Below, piece by piece: positions 6,697 to 14,945 of a stretch of 64,000 nucleotides of DNA. The position numbers and the translations under genes were made by a program. The number at the start of each line of letters is the position of its first letter. Within the stretch, counting starts at the first letter, position 1. The DNA is from UBA8515 sp964498035 (GTDB taxonomy: Bacteria; Patescibacteriota; Minisyncoccia; Phycocordibacterales; UBA9973): the NCBI GenBank assembly GCA_964498035.1, contig CAZCFW010000001.1, positions 1 to 64,000 on the forward strand, in the 5' to 3' direction. The notes under the pieces were generated by a model. That model had not been told where the DNA came from, searched no databases, and saw only the letters and a list, made by a program, of their open reading frames with translations.

Positions 6697-7269
6697 ATGA
6701 ATATCACTTCCGCTACGTTTGTGAAAGGTGTCGTCGGGATTGATAAAGCCCTTGAACTTGGCATACCTCAGGTAGCCTTTATTGGCAGATCTAATGTGGG
6801 TAAATCTAGTACTATCAATGCAATTTGTAATAATAAAAACTTAGTAAAATCAAGCTCTCACCCAGGTAAAACTCAAGAGATAAATGTTTTCCTAATAAAT
6901 AAAAATCTACATCTCATGGACCTCCCAGGCTATGGCTATGCGAAGGCATCTTTCACTGGGCGTGAAGCTCTTGAGAAATTGATTTACGGGTACTTGCTTG
7001 ATTCACACTACCAGCAAAGAAAAATAATTCTTATCATCGATGCATTTGTCGGTCCTACCAAGGATGACCTTGCAATGCTTCGTGCACTTGGTGAGCATGG
7101 GAAGAGTGTGGTAATAATTGCAAATAAGATTGATCAAGTGAAGAAATCTGAACTAGCAATTCAAATAGAAAAAATTCAGAAGAAAGTGGGGAATCATACC
7201 CTCATACCATTTTCTGCAACGAAGAAAATCGGAATCGACAAGTTGGTCCATGAAGTACTAAGTAAATAG
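6697..7269 (+). CDS. engB: Ribosome-biogenesis GTPase EngB/YihA/YsxC
   Basis: The 190-aa GTPase shows all G motifs: G1 GRSNVGKSS (30-38), the G2 Thr in PGKTQ (residues 56-60), G3 DLPGYG (75-80), G4 NKID (143-146) and G5 SATK (173-176). The length is normal. EngB acts in late assembly of the large ribosomal subunit. TATAAT at 6683-6688 lies 8 nt before the ATG, consistent with a leaderless mRNA. Confidence 0.96.
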   Translation: MNITSATFVKGVVGIDKALELGIPQVAFIGRSNVGKSSTINAICNNKNLVKSSSHPGKTQEINVFLINKNLHLMDLPGYGYAKASFTGREALEKLIYGYLLDSHYQQRKIILIIDAFVGPTKDDLAMLRALGEHGKSVVIIANKIDQVKKSELAIQIEKIQKKVGNHTLIPFSATKKIGIDKLVHEVLSK

Positions 7270-7294
7270 TTTTAAATCGTGTTACAATAGTGCT

Positions 7295-8479
7295 ATGTCA
7301 CCTAAGGCAAAGAGACAATATCAGAATATGATGCACATACTACTCCTAGTTATACTTACTAGTATGGGTAAATTCATGCTGTATGACCCTTATATTAAAG
7401 GTGATATGGGTACAAATACTCCACTTACAGCAAACGCAGGTGATGCTATAGATAATACTGAAGTTGAAAGTATTCAAAAGGTCACACTTATTGCCGTTGG
7501 AGATGTGATGATGCACGATACTGAGATGAAGGCAGGCTATGATGCTAAAACTGACACATATAGTTTCGATGATTTATTTATAAATATAAAACCATTCCTA
7601 TCAGGTGATATTGTGTATGCGAATCTAGAGACTCCTGTCGCGGGTAAAGAACTTAAATACGGTGGCTATCCCAACTTCAACGCACCCAATGAATTACTTG
7701 ATGCACTTAAGAATAGCTACTTTACTCATCTTTCACTTGCCAACAATCACGCTCTAGATAGAGGTGCTGTGGGACTTTCGAATACAGTTAAGAATGTGGA
7801 GAATTTAAACTTTGTCGCACTAGGAGCTAGAAATGATAATAGTAAAAACAATTTCGAAATTACGGAAATAAATGGAGTTCGTCTTGGATTTATTTCATAT
7901 ACATATGGTACCAATGGCCTTAAGCTAAGTGATAAAAATGCTTACATGCTTTCTTATATAAACAAGGATCAAATAAAGAAAGATATTGCAGATTTGAAGA
8001 GTAAAGGAGTAGATGTAACCATAGCTACATTTCATTTCGGCGAGGAATACAGATTGACTGAAAATGAATACCAAAAGGATATTGCTTCATTTGCATGTGC
8101 AAATGGTGCAGATGTGGTGCTGGGTGCGCATCCTCACGTGCTTCAGCCTATAGTTTATCTGAATGATAATAAATGCTTAGTAGCGTATTCACTTGGGAAT
8201 TTCGTTTCGGGTATGAGTTCAGAGTACAAAGATCTTGGCGGAGTGCTCAAGGTTGAAATTTCAAAAAAAGACGATGTGATTGAAATGGTTCCAGACTTCA
8301 TGGGTACATGGGTGAAGAGGAGTACAGACGCAAATGGTATGAAGACGTTTACTGTTGTGCCACTTCCTAAAGATAAAATCCCAGATACTATACCTGTTAC
8401 TAAAGCTGAGGAAATACGCCTAGAAATGTATCGAAAGTTTATAGATACTAAGATTAAAACTTACACATCAAGGTCCTAG
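7295..8479 (+). CDS. CapA family (PGA_cap) metallophosphoesterase-like membrane protein
   Basis: The 394-aa protein has an N-terminal anchor (about residues 12-26) and then a CapA domain with its landmarks: VGDVMMHD, NLETPVAG, SLANNHALDRG, FISYTYG, FHFGEEY and GAHPHVLQP. In Bacillus CapA takes part in poly-gamma-glutamate capsule export; in other bacteria the function of this domain is open, and no other capsule genes are visible here. TACAAT at 7283-7288 is 6 nt before the ATG. The stop codon lies in the loop edge of its terminator. Confidence 0.88.
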   Translation: MSPKAKRQYQNMMHILLLVILTSMGKFMLYDPYIKGDMGTNTPLTANAGDAIDNTEVESIQKVTLIAVGDVMMHDTEMKAGYDAKTDTYSFDDLFINIKPFLSGDIVYANLETPVAGKELKYGGYPNFNAPNELLDALKNSYFTHLSLANNHALDRGAVGLSNTVKNVENLNFVALGARNDNSKNNFEITEINGVRLGFISYTYGTNGLKLSDKNAYMLSYINKDQIKKDIADLKSKGVDVTIATFHFGEEYRLTENEYQKDIASFACANGADVVLGAHPHVLQPIVYLNDNKCLVAYSLGNFVSGMSSEYKDLGGVLKVEISKKDDVIEMVPDFMGTWVKRSTDANGMKTFTVVPLPKDKIPDTIPVTKAEEIRLEMYRKFIDTKIKTYTSRS

Positions 8480-8494
8480 AAATAGGACTTTTTT
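8473..8494 (+). terminator. Intrinsic terminator overlapping the capA stop
   Basis: gtcct (8473-8477) pairs with aggac (8484-8488), followed by T6. The stem begins inside the last codons of the CapA-like gene, and the T run abuts the next promoter (-10 at 8499), an extremely compact gene boundary. Confidence 0.8.
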
Positions 8495-8510
8495 GTGCTA
8501 TAATCGACTT

Positions 8511-9536
8511 ATGACAAATAAAAATATTCAACTTTATTTCTTCCTTAGTTTGCTTATAATTATTGCAATTTTTAACATAGCGATATTCTTACCATTTCTT
8601 AAATTATTTATAGTTGTGGCAATTTTTGCTGTGGTATTCACACCAATGTTTGAAAGGATCAGGAAGTATATTGTGAAGAATAAATCCTTTGCAGCAGTTC
8701 TGACTATTGTATTTGTGGCCATACTAGTACTTATTCCGATCACTTTCTTTACTTTCAAAGTTTTTGGAGAAGTGAAGGGAGTATCTAGCAATATCAGTAA
8801 TTTAAATATTACACTTTCACATATTTCAGAAAATTTAAATCATAAGTTTGCAGGTTTTGTCCCTGCAGGTTCTATTGACTTATCTTCTTATATTGGATCT
8901 GTCTTTAGTAATATTGTAAGTAATTTAGGTGGTATATTCTCAAGTATCGCCTCATTTATCCCAGCAATTTTCTTGGCTACTATTGCACTATTTTTCTTTA
9001 TTCGCGATGGTAGAAGCTTTGTTGATAAGATGATACGTATTAGTCCACTTAATGATGAACATGATTTGCAAATACTTACTAAGCTTAAGCGTGCGATAAA
9101 TTCAATAGTAAAAGGAACACTTCTCATGTCTGGAATACAAGGCGTGATGGCATGGATAGGCTTTATGATTTTTGGTGTGCCAAACGCTGCCATGTGGGGT
9201 GCCATCACAATCTTTGCAGCCCTTATCCCGAGTATCGGTACAGCTCTTATTGTGGTGCCTGCTATCGTCTACCTTATATTTACTGGAGCATCACTATTTA
9301 GCATTATAGGCCTTGCAGTTTGGGGAATTTTTATCGTAGGACTTGTGGATAATTTTGCTAGACCAATACTCGTGGGTAAAGAAGTAGATATTCATCCATT
9401 CCTAGTGATGATGTCAGTTTTTGGTGGTCTTATAGTATTTGGTCCTGCAGGATTTATACTTGGACCGCTCGTTCTAGCATTTCTATCTGCACTTATAGAT
9501 ATCTATCCGACAATTACTAAGAAAGTTTTAGAGTAG
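8511..9536 (+). CDS. AI-2E family transporter (UPF0118 permease)
   Basis: The 341-aa membrane protein has paired N-terminal helices, a central soluble stretch (SSNISNLNITLSHISENLNH) and a C-terminal bundle with the family signature regions GVMAWIGFMIFGVPNA, FAALIPSIGTALIVVPA, and the final GGLIVFGPAGFILGPL. Members export AI-2 or act in Na+/H+ exchange; the substrate is unknown here. The start is set at the ATG at 8511 because TATAAT (8499-8504) lies just 6 nt upstream, so a longer reading from 8493 would begin before the transcript. Confidence 0.9.
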   Translation: MTNKNIQLYFFLSLLIIIAIFNIAIFLPFLKLFIVVAIFAVVFTPMFERIRKYIVKNKSFAAVLTIVFVAILVLIPITFFTFKVFGEVKGVSSNISNLNITLSHISENLNHKFAGFVPAGSIDLSSYIGSVFSNIVSNLGGIFSSIASFIPAIFLATIALFFFIRDGRSFVDKMIRISPLNDEHDLQILTKLKRAINSIVKGTLLMSGIQGVMAWIGFMIFGVPNAAMWGAITIFAALIPSIGTALIVVPAIVYLIFTGASLFSIIGLAVWGIFIVGLVDNFARPILVGKEVDIHPFLVMMSVFGGLIVFGPAGFILGPLVLAFLSALIDIYPTITKKVLE

Positions 9537-9539
9537 ATA

Positions 9540-10277
9540 ATGAATAAGAATACTATCAAATTCATAAAGTCGCTACACCTCAAGAAATTCCGCCGTGAAG
9601 AGGGGATGTTCCTCGTGGAAGGTGAGAAAAGCATTGTCGAGCTACTGAAGTCCGACTTCGATATAGTAAATATTTTTATAACGCGCGAAATATTCGAAAA
9701 GTATCGCGAGGATTTCCGGAAGTTTGATGCAATATCTGAAATTGTGGAGGAAGAAGATCTTACAAAAGCTAGCACCCTTGAGTTCAACGACACTGGGATT
9801 GCGGTGGTAAGAGTGAAAGAGAATATAGAATTTAATACTCTAAATGAGATGGCGATAATGCTCGATGAAATTCGTGACCCTGGTAATTTGGGTACTATTA
9901 TCCGCACTGCGGACTGGTATGGAGTAAAGAAAATAATTTGCAGTGAGACGACCGCGGAATTTTATAATCCGAAAGTGATTGCAGCATCCATGGGCTCATT
10001 TACAAGAGTAGATATTTTTTATACTGATCTTAAAAATTATCTAGATAAGTATAAGGATGTGAAAGTTTTAGGAGCACTGCTTGATGGCAGTGATGCACAC
10101 ACATTCGAGTATCCTCACTCTGGAATACTCCTAATGGGTAATGAATCAAATGGCATACATGCTGAACTTTTGCCTTATATCACAGACAAGATTACAATAC
10201 CTCGCTATGGTAAAGCTGAATCGCTCAATGTCTCCATGGCAACTGGCATCATACTAGACAATTGGAAAAGAAAATAA
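9540..10277 (+). CDS. TrmH/SpoU family RNA 2'-O-methyltransferase
   Basis: The 245-aa SPOUT methyltransferase has an N-terminal substrate-binding region (FRREEGMFLVEGEKSIVELL) and the three family motifs: NLGTIIRTADWYG, LMGNESNGI and ESLNVSMATGIIL. The N-terminal part resembles RlmB/TsnR-like enzymes acting on rRNA. It begins 3 nt after the permease stop. A second, shorter SpoU gene occurs at 13224. Confidence 0.92.
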   Translation: MNKNTIKFIKSLHLKKFRREEGMFLVEGEKSIVELLKSDFDIVNIFITREIFEKYREDFRKFDAISEIVEEEDLTKASTLEFNDTGIAVVRVKENIEFNTLNEMAIMLDEIRDPGNLGTIIRTADWYGVKKIICSETTAEFYNPKVIAASMGSFTRVDIFYTDLKNYLDKYKDVKVLGALLDGSDAHTFEYPHSGILLMGNESNGIHAELLPYITDKITIPRYGKAESLNVSMATGIILDNWKRK

Positions 10278-10305
10278 AAAATAGAGCCACATGGCTCTAT
10301 TTTTT
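10276..10305. terminator. Bidirectional terminator between convergent genes
   Basis: A 14-bp stem (aaaaaatagagcca with its complement) and 2-nt loop. A and T runs on both sides serve both the methyltransferase (plus) and the small zinc-ribbon gene (minus). Confidence 0.9.
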
Positions 10306-10497
10306 TTACCTTCTTTCTCGGCGTCGTTCGTAGCGACTGTCTTCCTCTTCTTCAATTTTTTCCTTAGTGATACCGCAATTTGGGCACACATTTCCTACGA
10401 GTTTGATATTACATTCAGGGCAGATTGTATCGTCGCTACTGTTTGCGACAGGGGCATCCTCTATAGACAAATTTTCCATGTATTCTTCATAATTCAT
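10306..10497 (-). CDS. Small zinc-ribbon protein, function unknown
   Basis: The 63-aa protein has one rubredoxin-like zinc ribbon, CPEC (Cys26, Cys29) and CPNC (Cys38, Cys41), followed by a charged Glu then Arg-rich tail ending ERRRERR. Nothing indicates a specific function. A TATATT hexamer (plus-strand 10506-10511) sits 8 nt upstream of the ATG. Convergent with the methyltransferase gene. Confidence 0.75.
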   Translation of the reverse strand: MNYEEYMENLSIEDAPVANSSDDTICPECNIKLVGNVCPNCGITKEKIEEEEDSRYERRRERR

Positions 10498-10560
10498 ATG
10501 AGATTAATATATCATATATGAATACTGTAATCAAAATAATGTATGCTATAATTTTAAAAT

Positions 10561-13227
10561 ATGGAATGGTATAAACAAGAAAGTGGAGAGTTATATAAAA
10601 ACTTAGAGAGCAATGAATCTGGGCTTAGTGAAGAGCAGGTGATTCTTAAAAGGACTAAGTATGGTGAAAACAAATTACCTGAAGATAAAAAAATTACATA
10701 TTTAGAAATATTTTTACGTCAATTCCAAAGTTCACTTATTTATGTGCTTCTTGTGGCTTGTATCATTGTATTTATCATGGGTGATTATGGTAGTGGGTTT
10801 TTTATTGCAATCGTTCTTGTGATTAATGCTCTCATTGGTACCTTCCAGGAAGGCAAAGCTCAAAATACTTTAGTTGCATTAAATCACCTAGTCGATACAA
10901 AGGCGACTGTGCTGAGGAAAGGAATAGAGTTAATTGTAAATGATTCTGAGCTTGTCCCGGGCGATATCATAATCCTAAAAGAAGGCGACAAGATTCCAGC
11001 TGATTCCAGATTAATTCAAGCTGATGAATTTACTGTAGATGAATCAACCCTGACTGGTGAATCTGATAATATTCACAAAAAGTCTGAACCTATCGAGGGT
11101 AACGATCTTGTGATTCAAGATCAAATAAATATGGTTTTCCGTGGTACTTATATTCTCTCAGGAAGTGGGAAGGCGATAGTGGTGGCTACTGGAGTTGATA
11201 CTTTTATAGGTAAGATATCTGTGAAATTAAAATCACTCGATACAGATGTGCCACTAAAGGCAGACATAAAGAAACTTTCAAATGCACTTATTGTGATTGT
11301 ATGCGTTATTGTTGTAATAATGTTTTTCTTAGGAATTTATTCCGGTATCGTGCCGAGAGATATGTTTGCTATCGCTGTAGCAGTGGCTGTGTCTGCCATT
11401 CCAGAAGGTTTGCCTGTGGTGGTGACTCTCATACTAGCCACTGGAGTTTCTCGCATGAGTAAGAGGAATGCTCTGATCAAGAATTTGCAAGCTGTGGAAG
11501 CTCTCGGCCAAGCTGATATTATTGCGGTTGATAAGACAGGCACTATTACACTCAATCAAATGATGGTCACCGAGATATACACAGCCACAGGGTCATATAC
11601 TATCGATGGAGATGGTTATGAGCCAAAGGGTCAATTCAGCCAAGCAGGTAAAATAGTAGACCATACAAGTAGAGTCGACTTGATGTGTATGGGGAAAATT
11701 GCTTCTTTTACTTCAAGTGCGCACATAGCTTACTCTGAGGAAAATAAATTATGGCAGAGAGTGTCTGGTGATCCTACTGAAGTTGCGCTACTCGTATTTG
11801 CACAGAAGTTGGGAATAAATAAATTCGTACTTGAAGCCGAAAATATAAAAATAAATGAAACTCCTTTTAATTATAAGGACAAATTCCATAGTACTTTAAA
11901 TGAAGTCGGTGGTAAGAAAGTATTATTTGTTGCTGGCTCTCCTGAGGTTATTATAAATTCATGTAAAGATGTTTGGACTCCAACAGGTATAGTAGAGATG
12001 GGTTTGAAAAATAAACAAATCGAGGATGGATTAAATAATCTTTTAAGTAAGGGTCTTCGGGTGCTTGCACTTGCAAAATGCGAGGTGAATAATTCTGACC
12101 ATAATGATAATCCTCTTCCAGATCTAAGCTTCGTGGGTTTTGTCGGCATAGAAGATTCTATTCGTAAAGAGGTGGCAGATGCCGTGTCTCGATCTAAAAT
12201 TGCTGGGATTAAAGTAGTGATGATTACTGGTGACCATGTGGAGACGGCGAAAGCTATCGGGAAGACTGTCGGCATATATAATGAAAATGATAAAGTGCTC
12301 ACTGGTTACGAGCTTGATAATCTAAGTCCTAGTGAATTACGCGCGAAGATAGTGCATACGAGTATTTTTGCTCGAGTGACGCCGGATCATAAAATGAAGA
12401 TTATCAATGCATATAAAAATGCTGGCCTTGTGGTGGCCATGACCGGTGACGGAGTAAATGATGCACTTTCTCTCGCCGCAGCTGACCTCGGGGTGGCTAT
12501 GGGCAAGGTGGGTACTGAAGTAGCAAAAGAAGCATCAGACATAGTTCTCCTTGATGACAATTTCGGTAGTATTGTGTCTGCGGTGGAAGAGGGAAGAAAT
12601 ATATACAATACAATTAAAAAGGTAGTGATGTATTTGCTCTCGACAGGGCTTGGAGAAATCTTTGCAATAGCGGGAGCTATAATCTTGGGTCTTGATATGC
12701 CATTTTCTGCAAGTCAGATTATATGGCTCAACTTCGTGACGGATGGATTCCTCGTGGTTGCGCTTGCACTCGAGCCAAGTGATTCAGGTGTCCTTTCTGA
12801 GAAAAGAAGTATTGATGACAAAACCTTTGTGACGAAATCCATGCTCATTCGAATGTTTATAATGGGTCTTGTGATGATGACTGGTACTTTAATATTATTT
12901 AAATTCTACTCCGCTGATTTCCTTAAAGCCTCGACTATGGCTGTGACAGTCCTTGCTATGTATCAATGGTTCAATGCGCTCAATTGTCGTTCTGATAAAA
13001 AATCTATTTTCGGTATGAAAATTTTTTCAAATATGTATTTAAATATTTCTCTTGTCGTGGTTTTAGCTCTGCAAATTATGGCAGTATATGTGCCATGGTT
13101 CAACAGATTCTTGCATACTACACCCATTGGATTATATGAGTGGTTTGTGATTTGTATGATGGCTCTGACTGTGATCGTGGTAGATGAGGTTTACAAATTT
13201 ATCCGTTCTGTTAGAATGCGCGTATGA
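10561..13227 (+). CDS. P2-type cation-transporting ATPase (calcium-pump-like)
   Basis: The 888-aa pump has the full P-type layout: cation_ATPase_N, TGES (165-168) in the actuator, PEGLP (281-285) in M4, DKTGT with phosphorylated Asp324, KDKFHSTLN-type nucleotide-binding region, TGDGVND (628-634), and six C-terminal helices. Of the SERCA ion ligands, the M4 Glu and the M6 Asn and Asp (LNFVTDG) are kept, but the M5 Asn is Gly (STGLGE), which resembles one-site pumps such as PMR1. Export of Ca2+ or Mn2+ is inferred. TATAAT at 10547-10552 lies 8 nt before the ATG. Its TGA overlaps the next ATG. Confidence 0.93.
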   Translation: MEWYKQESGELYKNLESNESGLSEEQVILKRTKYGENKLPEDKKITYLEIFLRQFQSSLIYVLLVACIIVFIMGDYGSGFFIAIVLVINALIGTFQEGKAQNTLVALNHLVDTKATVLRKGIELIVNDSELVPGDIIILKEGDKIPADSRLIQADEFTVDESTLTGESDNIHKKSEPIEGNDLVIQDQINMVFRGTYILSGSGKAIVVATGVDTFIGKISVKLKSLDTDVPLKADIKKLSNALIVIVCVIVVIMFFLGIYSGIVPRDMFAIAVAVAVSAIPEGLPVVVTLILATGVSRMSKRNALIKNLQAVEALGQADIIAVDKTGTITLNQMMVTEIYTATGSYTIDGDGYEPKGQFSQAGKIVDHTSRVDLMCMGKIASFTSSAHIAYSEENKLWQRVSGDPTEVALLVFAQKLGINKFVLEAENIKINETPFNYKDKFHSTLNEVGGKKVLFVAGSPEVIINSCKDVWTPTGIVEMGLKNKQIEDGLNNLLSKGLRVLALAKCEVNNSDHNDNPLPDLSFVGFVGIEDSIRKEVADAVSRSKIAGIKVVMITGDHVETAKAIGKTVGIYNENDKVLTGYELDNLSPSELRAKIVHTSIFARVTPDHKMKIINAYKNAGLVVAMTGDGVNDALSLAAADLGVAMGKVGTEVAKEASDIVLLDDNFGSIVSAVEEGRNIYNTIKKVVMYLLSTGLGEIFAIAGAIILGLDMPFSASQIIWLNFVTDGFLVVALALEPSDSGVLSEKRSIDDKTFVTKSMLIRMFIMGLVMMTGTLILFKFYSADFLKASTMAVTVLAMYQWFNALNCRSDKKSIFGMKIFSNMYLNISLVVVLALQIMAVYVPWFNRFLHTTPIGLYEWFVICMMALTVIVVDEVYKFIRSVRMRV

Positions 13228-13724
13228 AAATAACCCTGAAAGAAATCATTAAAAAGACCGAGAAGAACGAGCATTCTTGCATAGTAATACTCGACGAGCT
13301 TACCGATGTGCACAATGTAGGCGCAATCATCCGTAGCTCTGTGGCAGCTGGCGCTGATGCTATTGTCGTCGGCAAGCACAATCAAGCTCCGATCAATGAA
13401 ACTGTGGCTCGCACTTCTGCAAACACTGTGGGCATGATTCCGATAATTGAAATGAATGTGAATGATGCCATCCGCACACTCAAGGATAATAAATACTGGG
13501 TCCACGGACTCTTTATGCAAGGCGGGAGTACTCTCTGGAGTAGCGACCTCACTGGCAAAGTGGCGATAGTCGTCGGCTCTGAAGGTGAAGGAATAAATGA
13601 TCTTACGAAAAAGCTTTGCGACTTCTCACTCTCAATTCCAATGGATAAAAAAGTAGAATCCCTAAACGCCTCCGTCTCCGCCGCCATTGCCCTGTATGAA
13701 CGTTTACGCCAAATATCAAAGTAA
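13224..13724 (+). CDS. SpoU/TrmH-type RNA methyltransferase, short form
   Basis: The 166-aa protein is a bare SPOUT domain: LDELTDVHNVGAIIRSSVAA (motif 1), VGSEGEGI (motif 2) and VESLNASVSAAIALYE (motif 3). It lacks the N-terminal extension of the gene at 9540. The ATG overlaps the ATPase stop codon (ATGA), so translation is probably coupled. The RNA target (tRNA or 23S rRNA ribose) cannot be told. Confidence 0.92.
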   Translation: MKITLKEIIKKTEKNEHSCIVILDELTDVHNVGAIIRSSVAAGADAIVVGKHNQAPINETVARTSANTVGMIPIIEMNVNDAIRTLKDNKYWVHGLFMQGGSTLWSSDLTGKVAIVVGSEGEGINDLTKKLCDFSLSIPMDKKVESLNASVSAAIALYERLRQISK

Positions 13725-13729
13725 AAAGC

Positions 13730-13759
13730 AAAAAAGTCCCTATTTATAGGGGCTTTTTT
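13730..13759 (+). terminator. Intrinsic terminator after the ATPase-methylase pair
   Basis: A 13-bp stem with one G-U pair (aaaaaagtcccta with taggggctttttt), followed closely by the next promoter at 13762. Confidence 0.88.
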
Positions 13760-13761
13760 GC

Positions 13762-13790
13762 TTGACTTTTAGCCTTAAATCTGATATAAT
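13762..13790 (+). promoter_or_regulatory. Strong promoter of the 216-aa unknown gene
   Basis: TTGACT at 13762-13767 and TATAAT at 13785-13790 with a 17-nt spacer. It produces a leader of about 135 nt. Confidence 0.8.
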
Positions 13791-13805
13791 ATGATGATAA
13801 ATAGT

Positions 13806-13933
13806 TCCTTAAAATAAGGTCAAAAAGTATGGATTTACTGTAGCATTTTGTATTTATTACCTTTAAATATGAATATAAAATGCTATGGTAAATTCCTATT
13901 GGAAAGCCCTCTGGTATTAATACACAAAGCGTT
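13806..13933 (+). promoter_or_regulatory. Long 5' leader with a 19-bp imperfect hairpin
   Basis: The leader of the 216-aa gene contains tttactgtagcattttgta and, further on, tataaaatgctatggtaaa, which pair with few mismatches around a loop of about 21 nt. No T run follows, so this is not a simple terminator. It could control translation or stability; no known riboswitch was recognised. Confidence 0.5.
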
Positions 13934-14584
13934 ATGCAATCTGACACACAGACAAAGCACGTTACCAGCAGACAGGGCGTGCAACTGGCAGAATTTGCCA
14001 GAAAATTCGGGGTTAGCAGAGAAGACCTCGCAACTTTCCTTAAAGACAAAACAAGGAGAGAAAAATTCTTTAGTGACTTAAACACTGACAACTGGTTTAT
14101 TCAGCTTCAAGCAGAAGCGAAGAAAATCGGTGCTCAGCTTTATCTCATTCCAATGATTAAGGTCAATTACGCCAGACCGCACAAAGAAGCTGCGATGGCA
14201 GGCGGACCACAAACAGGAAATTTTTACAATGTACTTAAAGTGGCTGATAAATATCAGCCCTCAGAGGACAAATTAACTGCTGAAACTATCGTACTGCTCA
14301 ATTATCCCAAAGGTGGTGGCAATTACGATAAAACTGTTAAGTGGGGACTTTCCAACGGTCTTCGCAAAACAACCCCACACGTTCCATTTGCAATCGGCGA
14401 GGAATTACCAACACTCAACTACGACCTCGGCCCAAATCCGATGTATGTGGTTGAAACAACTGGATGTACGATTGACGGCAATGCAGCCGCGTGTAATGTG
14501 TGTTGGGACGATGCGGAACGCGAGTCTGTCTTGGATTTGCAGAGCTTCTTGGGCGACAATTGCTGGTCCGCTTTCCGTAAGTAA
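13934..14584 (+). CDS. Hypothetical protein, 216 aa, atypical composition
   Basis: I do not recognise this family. The protein is soluble, starting with a Gln/Ser/Thr-rich leader, then a helical segment VQLAEFARKFGVSREDLATF that looks like a small DNA-binding or adaptor helix pair, and a mixed alpha-beta remainder. The C-terminal third has three close Cys (CTIDGNAAACNVC) and a final Cys (DNCW), perhaps a metal site or disulfides. The DNA is richer in G+C than its neighbours (33 of 60 bases at 14461-14520), which suggests recent acquisition. It has its own promoter, leader and terminator. No ribosome-binding site is evident. Confidence 0.7.
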   Translation: MQSDTQTKHVTSRQGVQLAEFARKFGVSREDLATFLKDKTRREKFFSDLNTDNWFIQLQAEAKKIGAQLYLIPMIKVNYARPHKEAAMAGGPQTGNFYNVLKVADKYQPSEDKLTAETIVLLNYPKGGGNYDKTVKWGLSNGLRKTTPHVPFAIGEELPTLNYDLGPNPMYVVETTGCTIDGNAAACNVCWDDAERESVLDLQSFLGDNCWSAFRK

Positions 14585-14674
14585 CATTTAGGAATTAGTC
14601 ACTGAGTACTCTAATTTTCCTTAGGGCTTAGTTCTTTTGCATTTAAAAAGTTTAGGTAGGTTTTGCAAATCTCC

Positions 14675-14705
14675 ACCCTCGTACAATATACGGGGGTTAT
14701 TTTTT
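14675..14705 (+). terminator. Intrinsic terminator after the 216-aa gene
   Basis: accctcgta (14675-14683) pairs with tacgggggt (14689-14697, one G-U pair), followed by a T-rich run. It lies about 90 nt past the stop codon; the 14585-14674 stretch shows nothing else recognisable. Confidence 0.75.
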
Positions 14706-14750
14706 ATTTACCCATTCGCACGAATATGCCTATATTTTTCTTAAAAATAT

Positions 14751-14779
14751 TTACGACAAATATCAAAGTAGTGTATAAT
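14751..14779 (+). promoter_or_regulatory. Promoter of the 21-codon basic peptide gene
   Basis: TTACGA at 14751-14756 and TATAAT at 14774-14779, 17 nt apart. A short inverted repeat (tctgcc 14805-14810 with ggcaga 14814-14819) lies in the leader. Confidence 0.65.
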
Positions 14780-14831
14780 AAAAGTATATTATTAATTTAA
14801 CCTGTCTGCCGTTGGCAGATTAATAAATTTT

Positions 14832-14897
14832 ATGGGAAAAGGAGACAATAGACAACAGAAGAATGTGAAGAAGCCAAAAAAGGATAAGAAGAAATAG
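14832..14897 (+). CDS. Very small Lys-rich peptide (21 aa)
   Basis: The ORF encodes MGKGDNRQQKNVKKPKKDKK plus one Lys, with 10 Lys in 21 residues. It is flanked by a good promoter (14751-14779) and an intrinsic terminator (14909-14924), so the whole unit looks like a dedicated gene. The MGKG start and Lys tail recall very small basic ribosome-associated peptides such as bacterial THX, though the alignment is too short to claim homology. Confidence 0.65.
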   Translation: MGKGDNRQQKNVKKPKKDKKK

Positions 14898-14908
14898 TTT
14901 TCATGAAG

Positions 14909-14924
14909 TCACCCGAAAGGGTGA
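14909..14924 (+). terminator. Terminator after the 21-aa peptide gene
   Basis: A tcaccc/gggtga stem with a GAAA tetraloop, followed by tttta; the next -10 box starts 9 nt later. Confidence 0.75.
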
Positions 14925-14945
14925 TTTTATGTTATAATAGCTCTT

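Noticed and set aside
13225..13227. Alternative genetic code (UGA read as Gly)
   Set aside because: The P-type ATPase ends at a TGA that overlaps the next ATG, and no conserved gene runs through an in-frame TGA.
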